From positions 1 through 6,417 of the forward strand of contig JAUJNC010000223.1 of NCBI GenBank assembly GCA_030446525.1: a stretch of 6,417 nucleotides of DNA, written 5' to 3'. The stretch is from Armatimonadaceae bacterium (GTDB taxonomy: Bacteria; Armatimonadota; Armatimonadia; Armatimonadales; Armatimonadaceae). This document shows, piece after piece, positions 1 to 3,156 of this stretch. Each line of letters begins with the position of its first letter. The stretch's first letter is position 1. A program made the translations under genes and the position numbers. Under the pieces are notes generated by a model, which did no database searches, had not been told where the DNA came from, and saw only the letters and a program-made list of their open reading frames with translations.

Positions 1-265
1 GTTCCACGCTCGCGATGGGCAGCGCAAAGACGGGCAGATCGAAGACGAAGAAGTTACGCACCTCCTGGATGCTGCCTCCAACCGATCCACGACCGAGACC
101 ATAGTTCTGGTTTGTCGGAGTATGGGATCCGGATGCATCGTACCATCCGGAATCCACGGCGTTCAGCGTAAATGTCTGCGCCTTGGCCGGCTGCATGCCG
201 CCCGCCAGCAGCGCTAGTGCCACCAGGCCGAGGGCGGCGACCTGCGCCCCCCAATGTGCTTTCAT
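1..265 (-). CDS. Exported protein, PEP-CTERM-protein-like N-terminus (partial, runs off left edge)
   Basis: The first 88 codons of a secreted protein are visible; the rest lies beyond the left edge. The ATG at 265 is preceded at 8 nt by an AAGGGG Shine-Dalgarno sequence. Residues 1-30 form a Sec signal peptide: a short basic start (MKAHWG), a hydrophobic core VAALGLVALALLAGG, and a likely cleavage after AKA or AQ. The mature start contains NAVDSGWYDASG, then NQNYGLG, then VRNFFVFDLP. This layout resembles the N-terminal region of many secreted PEP-CTERM-sorted proteins, where a GWY motif and an RNFFVFDL motif recur. The sorting tail itself would be outside the window, so that assignment is inference. 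No enzymatic motif is visible. The gene has its own promoter at 360-388. Confidence 0.75.
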   Translation of the reverse strand, partial: MKAHWGAQVAALGLVALALLAGGMQPAKAQTFTLNAVDSGWYDASGSHTPTNQNYGLGRGSVGGSIQEVRNFFVFDLPVFALPIASVE

Positions 266-359
266 CGATGATTCCCCTTCTCCGTTGCTCTACCCGGCCG
301 TGGCATCGCATAGCTGGGGCAGAGCGCCGTCATCAAAGACGGCCGGGTTGATGGATGCA

Positions 360-388
360 GGTATAGGGGCTGGCTCCGGGACTGTCAA
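360..388 (-). promoter_or_regulatory. Sigma70-type promoter for the exported-protein gene
   Basis: On the minus strand a perfect -35 TTGACA (388-383) is followed after 17 bp by TATACC (365-360), four of six matches to the -10 consensus. Transcription would begin near 353, giving a leader of about 88 nt before the ATG at 265. No operator-like palindrome overlaps it. Confidence 0.55.
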
Positions 389-434
389 TCGGGTCTTCTG
401 ACAGGTGACGCTTTCGCCGGAGCAGGGCACAAAG

Positions 435-465
435 ACAAGGCCGGGGGAACAACCCCGGCCCTTGT
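435..465 (-). terminator. Terminator-like hairpin
   Basis: ACAAGG then CCGGGG (435-446) pairs with CCCCGG and CCTTGT (453-465), with a 6-nt loop and one bulged C at 459: a 12-bp GC-rich stem. It lies 28 nt past the minus-strand TAA at 493-495. Only a short T-rich run (TCTTTGT) follows on the minus strand, so intrinsic termination would be weak. The position still suits the end of the broken minus-strand gene. Confidence 0.45.
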
Positions 466-492
466 GCGTGTGTGGATGCGTGTCCGCCCGTG

Positions 493-585
493 TTACGCCG
501 TCCGCCGGCGCCGTCGCCAGCCGCAGCCCAGCAGGCTGAGGGCACCCATATCGCCTCCGGCTATCGCTTGCCCGCAAGCCAACCG
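493..585 (-). pseudogene. Orphan C-terminal tail with hydrophobic stretch and poly-Arg (possible sorting signal remnant)
   Basis: Between an in-frame TAG (586-588) and a TAA (493-495), the minus strand reads a 30-residue tail containing GGDMGALSLLGCGW, then RRRRRTA and stop. A short hydrophobic stretch followed by a cluster of arginines at the extreme C-terminus is how PEP-CTERM and related exosortase or rhombosortase substrates end. A terminator-like hairpin follows 28 nt later, as expected after a real gene end. No start codon or body is present in this frame. It is therefore either the 3' remnant of an exported-protein gene cut by the neighbouring element, or a gene shifted out of frame from the ORF above it. 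The canonical Pro-Glu-Pro is absent. The call rests on composition and position only. Confidence 0.35.
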
Positions 586-821
586 CTACGGCGGCGCCCG
601 AGCGCCCCGGCCAGCGGCAGCAGCCCGGCGGCATGCAGGTACGCGGCCAGGACCTCGCCCTCCAGGCCGAACGTCTGCCGGACGTCGCGGGCCGTGGTGT
701 ACTTCGGGTAGTCTTCCTGCGTGAAGCTTCTTTCGGTTGGTCGTTGTGTGATCTCCTTCGGGGGATGCTCGGGCGCGGGGTCTAGCCACCCCGCGCCCGG
801 CGCAGCAACGTTACTCCTCAT
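561..821 (-). CDS. Small protein with possible MerR/excisionase-like winged HTH
   Basis: An 86-residue ORF. Residues 41-70 (YTTARDVRQTFGLEGEVL, then AAYLHAAGLLP) follow the spacing of MerR or excisionase HTH domains: a T-x-x-x-D-V first helix, a G-L turn, a recognition helix with L-x-x-Y, then GLLP leading into a basic segment with GRRRSGW. The first 35 residues are Pro-rich and unremarkable. The start is doubtful. The ATG at 821 has no clear Shine-Dalgarno sequence and would lie only about 11 nt from the predicted transcription start, while a good AAGGAG lies in frame (757-752) with no start codon behind it. Its promoter carries the same operator as the opposite operon, so it could be the autoregulated regulator of this block. 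That is inference. It could also be non-coding or the remains of a larger gene. Confidence 0.35.
   Translation of the reverse strand: MRSNVAAPGAGWLDPAPEHPPKEITQRPTERSFTQEDYPKYTTARDVRQTFGLEGEVLAAYLHAAGLLPLAGALGRRRSGWLAGKR
771..798. repeat. Perfect 10-bp inverted repeat (hairpin)
   Basis: GGGCGCGGGG (771-780) is exactly complementary to CCCCGCGCCC (789-798) around an 8-nt loop. In the leftward transcript it forms a very stable stem inside the first codons of the 86-aa ORF, just before the AAGGAG at 757-752. No U-tract follows on either strand, so a role as a simple intrinsic terminator is unlikely. It may control translation or be incidental. Confidence 0.5.
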
Positions 822-838
822 CCCGTGTTTGATACTAT

Positions 839-868
839 ATTATAACCTGACGTTGGGTTAGATGACAA
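839..868 (-). promoter_or_regulatory. Leftward promoter with operator in spacer
   Basis: On the minus strand TTGTCA (868-863, five of six matches to TTGACA) is followed after 18 bp by a perfect -10 TATAAT (844-839). Operator copy 1 (843-860) fills the spacer and overlaps the -10 by two bases. Transcription would begin near 832, just upstream of the 86-aa ORF. Confidence 0.6.
843..860. promoter_or_regulatory. Operator copy 1
   Basis: TAACCTGACGTTGGGTTA matches the inferred perfect palindrome TAACCTGACGTCAGGTTA at 16 of 18 positions. It sits within the spacer of the leftward promoter, a position where bound protein would block RNA polymerase. Confidence 0.65.
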
Positions 869-885
869 TACCTGATGTCGAGTTT
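868..885. promoter_or_regulatory. Operator copy 2 (weak, intermediate)
   Basis: ATACCTGATGTCGAGTTT matches the same 18-bp palindrome at 12 of 18 positions, including the CCTGA half-site core. It lies between the two -35 boxes, touching the leftward one. Its centre is 25 bp from copy 1 and 38 bp from copy 3. It is probably a lower-affinity site. Confidence 0.4.
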
Positions 886-898
886 TTGTTAATATTTC

Positions 899-927
899 TT
901 GATTTTTTCCTGACGTCAGGTTACAAT
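899..927 (+). promoter_or_regulatory. Rightward promoter with operator in spacer
   Basis: TTGATT (899-904) and TACAAT (922-927) are separated by exactly 17 bp, a good sigma70-type promoter pointing at the small-gene operon that starts at 951. Operator copy 3 (906-923) fills the spacer and covers the first two bases of the -10. The surrounding AT-rich stretch stands out from the GC-rich genes on both sides. Confidence 0.65.
906..923. promoter_or_regulatory. Operator copy 3 (best palindrome)
   Basis: TTTCCTGACGTCAGGTTA contains the perfect 12-bp palindrome CCTGACGTCAGG and matches the 18-bp consensus at 16 of 18 positions. It lies inside the spacer of the rightward promoter. Confidence 0.65.
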
Positions 928-950
928 CTTGAGAGAACCAGGAGACGTTT

Positions 951-1169
951 ATGCTGAACACAACGGAGGCGGCGCGCGCGCTGCGTGGTATCCCGTCCGA
1001 GAAGCGCGTCGAAGCTTCCCGCGAGAATGGGAAGCGCGGCGGACGGCCGCCCAAGCTGCTCGAAGAAATTTTCTGCACCTGTGGCGGGAAAGGTCTCGAC
1101 CACAAGAGCACGTGCCCACGCGGGCGCACCATACGTCAGCGCCGGAAGAAGGGGCAGCCGCTCACATGA
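951..1169 (+). CDS. 72-aa basic protein with GGRPPK motif and CxC cysteines
   Basis: First gene of the rightward operon. An AGGAG (941-945) lies 5 nt before the ATG, and the operator-bearing promoter lies just upstream. Residues 1-26 look helical. Residues 27-35 (GKRGGRPPK) resemble the short AT-hook-like or Arg-Gly-Arg-Pro motif seen in many small mobile-element proteins. C42-T-C44 and C55, with H51 between, could form half of a zinc-binding knuckle. The C-terminus is strongly basic (RGRTIRQRRKKGQ). Together these suggest a small nucleic-acid-binding protein of phage or mobile-element type, but no family can be named. Its TGA overlaps the next ATG by 4 nt (ATGA), so the two are translationally coupled. 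Confidence 0.75.
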   Translation: MLNTTEAARALRGIPSEKRVEASRENGKRGGRPPKLLEEIFCTCGGKGLDHKSTCPRGRTIRQRRKKGQPLT

Positions 1170-1582
1170 GCATGACACAGGAAGAGCTGGACAGCGCCGC
1201 CCGCGGCATCCACGCGGCCGTGTTCGCTCTCCTGGCCGCCATGGAACTCGTGGAGACCGGCGACACGCTGCGCGCCCGTGAGTACCTGGACACGGCCAAC
1301 GAAGACGCGCAGCGGGCGCTGCAACTGCTGGTCGCTCGCGGCGCCTGGTTCCACGACGCGCAACGGGCGTCGGACGTGTGGCTCCACCAGCTCGACACAC
1401 CGGCCACGCGCGCGCTGCTCGGCGCGCTGGCCCGGGCGAACGAAGCCGCGGCGCGGGTGGACCGGGAGCGCGGGCACGTGTTGCCGTCCGGTGAGGGCTG
1501 CGGCTGGTCCGATGCCGTGGGCGACGTGTACCACCGGCTGCGCCTGGAGGTCGAGGGGCCGCGGGGAGGCGGCCGGGAATGA
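1166..1582 (+). CDS. 138-aa protein of unknown function (second gene of small operon)
   Basis: The start ATG at 1166 overlaps the stop of the preceding gene by ATGA. A longer reading of the same frame back to 929 would overlap that gene and the promoter, so it is rejected. The product is acidic, Ala/Leu/Arg-rich and predicted largely helical, with no membrane segment or signal peptide. Helices probably run over residues 5-35 (ELDSAARGIHAAVFALLAAM), 37-60 and 80-105, ending in SDAVGDVYHRLRLEVEG. The early part resembles a helical-hairpin or TPR-like fold in composition only, and no catalytic motif is visible. The last residues (EVEGPRGGGRE) are encoded by one copy of a direct repeat that recurs at the end of the next gene. 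I do not recognise the family. Confidence 0.75.
   Translation: MSMTQEELDSAARGIHAAVFALLAAMELVETGDTLRAREYLDTANEDAQRALQLLVARGAWFHDAQRASDVWLHQLDTPATRALLGALARANEAAARVDRERGHVLPSGEGCGWSDAVGDVYHRLRLEVEGPRGGGRE
1547..1566 (+). repeat. Direct repeat, copy A
   Basis: GAGGTCGAGGGGCCGCGGGG encodes the C-terminus of the 138-aa protein and lies just before the next ATG. The identical 20-mer recurs at 1813-1832, 266 bp away, and similarity continues over the following start region (GAATGAC, then GAG). Confidence 0.9.
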
Positions 1583-1845
1583 CGGAGGACCGAGCGCGAC
1601 AGGAGGACAGCCCCCGCGGGCAAGAATGGCGCTTTAGAGGCTGCTGCTGCGGGATCCCCTTCGGCTGCGGATCGATCCTGGCGCTGCTTCTGGTGGGAAG
1701 CCTCCTGGGGCAATACGTCCGGCCGGAGTGGGTTCTGCTTTTGGTCGGCGCGGCGACATTGTTCTGCGGCGCTCTTGTTTTGGCAAACCCGGGCGGCCAG
1801 CACCCGCGCGGTGAGGTCGAGGGGCCGCGGGGGCGTGGTGAATGA
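1579..1845 (+). CDS. 88-aa two-helix membrane protein with N-terminal cysteine cluster
   Basis: Third gene of the operon, coupled to the previous one by an ATGA overlap (1579-1582). Residues 1-20 are charged and likely cytoplasmic. C22, C23, C24 and C30 lie directly before the first membrane segment (about 27-46, with SILALLLVGSLLG). A short QYVRPE turn leads to the second segment (about 50-69, VLLLVGAATLFCGALVLA). The hairpin therefore probably has both ends on the same side. The C-terminus (EVEGPRGRGE) repeats that of the gene before it. Small two-helix proteins near phage or plasmid control genes can be holin-like, toxin-like or membrane anchors, but nothing here decides between them. The gene is bracketed by direct repeats, so it may be a cassette. 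Confidence 0.65.
   Translation: MTEDRARQEDSPRGQEWRFRGCCCGIPFGCGSILALLLVGSLLGQYVRPEWVLLLVGAATLFCGALVLANPGGQHPRGEVEGPRGRGE
1813..1832 (+). repeat. Direct repeat, copy B
   Basis: Exact copy of the 20-mer at 1547-1566. It encodes the C-terminus of the 88-aa protein and lies 9 nt before the next ATG. Both copies supply G-rich sequence upstream of a coupled start. Confidence 0.9.
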
Positions 1846-2016
1846 CAGAGCCGGGCGCCGAGTTCGTCACCGTCGCCGAGGCCGCGCCGGCTGGGGATAG
1901 ATCCGCGCCAGGTCTGCCGCTATGCCGACCGGCTCGGGCCAACGGACAGGGCGGAGGACACACAAAGGCCACAGACTATACGGGATCTCTCTCTGTGGAG
2001 ACTGGTGGTATATTGA
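1842..2016 (+). pseudogene. Excisionase-like HTH protein, frameshifted
   Basis: The ATG at 1842 overlaps the preceding stop by ATGA. Frame one gives MTEPGAEFVTVAEAA (residues 1-15), the typical beginning of an excisionase/MerR-type HTH (T-V-A-E-A-A). From 1891 another frame continues the same domain with LGIDPRQVCRYADRLGPTDR and runs to TGA at 2014-2016. Restoring two bases in the GC run at 1881-1890 would give the usual VAEAARRLGIDPRQV spacing and a 58-residue product, which suggests loss of one CG dinucleotide. Such proteins bind DNA, often as recombination directionality factors next to attachment sites, and the tRNA-like att fragment lies 97 bp downstream. Whether this is a real mutation or an assembly error cannot be told here. 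Frame one alone would give an unrelated 222-aa product. Confidence 0.6.
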
Positions 2017-2524
2017 AAAGGCGACAAAAACACAACCGCCTTGTCACAAAATCGGGGACGGGGACAAGCACGCTCCTATCGATAATGGCCGCTTTTTCTC
2101 GCGCTTCGAACCACCGCCCTTTTAAGACGGGTGTCGTTGGTTCGAAGCCAACACGGCCCACGTCCCCCTTCTCCGCAGATGCCGCCCCTCGCCCGCGTGC
2201 TTTACTCAGGGTGGTTTGGCGCTCCACCTGTGTCTCGAACTGCTCGACGATCTCCAGGGTTTCCTGCGCCGCGCAGAACGTGACGCAGGTGATGTTTGTC
2301 ATGCAGATGCCGTACGGGCTGCCGTCCTCGCCCTCCAGCGAAAGCTGTCGGCCGCTGATCGAGACGCCGTACGCCTTCAGGCGCATGGTGAACCTGGCAG
2401 GTGTAGGTGGCGAAGTGCCGGTCATGCCCCCTCTGTCTCGGCTCCGGCTCTCGTGGATGAGGACCGTTTTGCCCACGAACGCCTCAAGGGCCTGCACCAG
2501 AGCGTCGTAATCTACTTTGAGCAT
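1976..2524 (-). CDS. Unknown protein whose C-terminus reads through the tRNA fragment
   Basis: The chosen start is the ATG at 2524, preceded by GGAAGGCAGGCGGGT. The in-frame ATG at 2587 has no ribosome-binding site. Residues 1-110 look like a genuine small soluble domain: MLKVDYDALVQALEAFVGKT is a predicted helix, residues 45-85 alternate as beta strands (FTMRLKAYGVSISGRQLSL, then GICMTNITCVTF), and 87-104 form an acidic helix. I do not recognise the family. From about residue 122 the frame is the antisense of the tRNA-Lys fragment and gives GRVGFEPTTPVLKG, a well-known spurious translation of tRNA genes. The last 60 residues are therefore probably not native, and the original 3' end may have been replaced when the element inserted. 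The window shows no promoter for it. Confidence 0.5.
   Translation of the reverse strand: MLKVDYDALVQALEAFVGKTVLIHESRSRDRGGMTGTSPPTPARFTMRLKAYGVSISGRQLSLEGEDGSPYGICMTNITCVTFCAAQETLEIVEQFETQVERQTTLSKARGRGAASAEKGDVGRVGFEPTTPVLKGRWFEAREKAAIIDRSVLVPVPDFVTRRLCFCRLFNIPPVSTERDPV
2018..2068 (+). other. Overlapping weak hairpins after the operon
   Basis: AAGGCG (2018-2023) pairs with CGCCTT (2037-2042). CTTGTC (2040-2045) pairs with GACAAG (2063-2068). The two stems share bases 2040-2042 and are mutually exclusive. There is no U-tract, so a terminator is only possible. CACAAA-type short repeats at 1961-1967 and 2045-2051, and an ACAAAAACACAA stretch at 2024-2035, could instead be arm-type recombinase sites. 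Confidence 0.25.
2103..2148. repeat. 11-bp perfect inverted repeat around the anticodon arm
   Basis: GCTTCGAACCA (2103-2113) and TGGTTCGAAGC (2138-2148) are exact reverse complements, separated by 24 nt that hold the anticodon stem-loop. The right copy includes the unusual G of the T loop. The repeat would let the transcript or single strand fold into one long hairpin instead of a tRNA T arm. Confidence 0.8.
2113..2160 (+). pseudogene. 3' half of a tRNA-Lys(TTT) gene, probable attachment site
   Basis: Anticodon arm: CCGCC (2114-2118), loop CTTTTAA with anticodon TTT (2121-2123), then GACGG (2126-2130) with one C-A mismatch. After GTGTC comes a perfect T stem GTTGG/CCAAC around TTCGAAG, then the acceptor 3' strand ACGGCCC and discriminator A (2160). 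Upstream, no D arm with its GG is present. Only GGCCG at 2087-2091 could pair with part of the acceptor. The G at the last T-loop position (normally a pyrimidine) and the stem mismatch argue against a functional tRNA. A tRNA 3' half in isolation is what site-specific integration into a tRNA gene leaves at the distal end of an element. By that logic the element lies to the left and an intact tRNA-Lys should lie further left, outside the window. Confidence 0.65.
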
Positions 2525-2597
2525 ACCCGCCTGCCTTCCTGGAAGCCTACGGCCAGAAACCCCCAATCGAACGGCCGAGTTTTGCATATATTTAGAC

Positions 2598-2763
2598 GCG
2601 GTGCCAGTAACGCCCAGCCCCGCTTTGGGCCATAATGAGCCCGCCAGTGAGATGAGCGCCTGGCACCTCTTTACCTTGCCAGAAAAGCCGGACAGTATCC
2701 AAAGCCCCCGTGATGGGAGAGGCTTGTATCACGAGGATGGCTTGCGGGCGAGGACAACCCCCT
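2598..2763 (+). other. Gene-free, stem-rich segment upstream of the IS110 relic (possible bridge-RNA fossil)
   Basis: No ORF is convincing here. Several inverted repeats are visible: GGTGCCAG (2600-2607) with CTGGCACC (2660-2667), enclosing GCCCA/TGGGC (2612-2616 and 2626-2630), and CGTGAT (2709-2714) with ATCACG (2728-2733). In intact IS110-group elements, the non-coding end upstream of the transposase encodes a structured guide RNA of roughly this size. Position and foldability fit, but there is no direct proof. Confidence 0.25.
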
Positions 2764-2766
2764 TAG

Positions 2767-2983
2767 CGACAACGAGAAGCCACGTTCCTGGGCATCGACG
2801 TTGCCAAAGCCACTCTCGGTGTGGCCCTGATCAAAGACCAGAAGAAACCCCGCCACAAAGTCTTCGCCGACCCCGCGGCAGGCCACGAGCAACTTCTTAC
2901 CTGGCTGAGTGACAACGGCACGCGAAGCGTCCACGCTTGCCTTGAGGTGCAAGGCCGGCTCGTCGCGCCTGCGCAAACTGCTG
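2767..2983 (+). pseudogene. IS110-family transposase relic with internal deletion
   Basis: From 2785 the frame reads FLGIDVAKATLGVALIKDQ, then KPRHKVFADPAAGHEQLLTWL, then VHACLE. This is the N-terminal RuvC-like DEDD domain of IS110 transposases and includes the first Asp (GIDVAK) and the Glu (CLE). The frame is closed upstream by TAG at 2764-2766 with no start codon between. Immediately after CLE (2946) another frame continues with KAGSSRLRKLL (2951-2983), which resembles the C-terminal part of the same family near the end of the Tnp domain. About two thirds of the gene, including the later acidic residues and the catalytic-serine region, is missing. The two pieces are joined out of frame by a deletion around 2944-2950. 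The relic cannot encode an active enzyme. Confidence 0.7.
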
Positions 2984-3156
2984 CCCCCGCGAAGATGCGG
3001 ACCCTTGAGCGAAGCAAACTGCCGGCTGCTTGGCGTCTCCTGCAGCGCAGTGTTGGGCAGCCGGGTTCCGGTTGCCACGGGCACGCCCCCTGCCAACACG
3101 GGCAACGTTGGGCCGGCGTGCCGCGTATTTAGAGGGAGAAGCCGTTTTGTGCCGGC
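2984..3156. other. Intergenic remnant, no gene seen
   Basis: This stretch follows the IS110 relic and precedes the protease gene. ORFs on both strands are short and low in plausibility. GTTGCC (3071-3076) and GGCAAC (3101-3106) form a small inverted repeat. No convincing promoter for the downstream gene is visible. A purine-rich GGGAGAA (3134-3140) lies 16 nt before its ATG, which is longer than ideal. Confidence 0.4.

Noticed and set aside
929..1165. Longer N-terminus for the 138-aa protein
   Set aside because: It would overlap the 72-aa gene and the promoter region. The ATGA overlap and family-free composition favour the start at 1166.
2086..2160. A complete tRNA-Lys using GGCCG at 2087-2091 as the acceptor 5' strand
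   Set aside because: Only five acceptor pairs form, the D arm and its GG are missing, and the T loop has a G at a pyrimidine position.
1842..2510. 222-residue plus-strand protein continuing the excisionase start
   Set aside because: After residue 15 the sequence loses protein character, reads through the tRNA fragment and then runs antisense to the minus-strand gene.
2671..3105. 144-residue minus-strand ORF across the IS110 relic
   Set aside because: It is antisense to recognisable transposase sequence and shows no domain.
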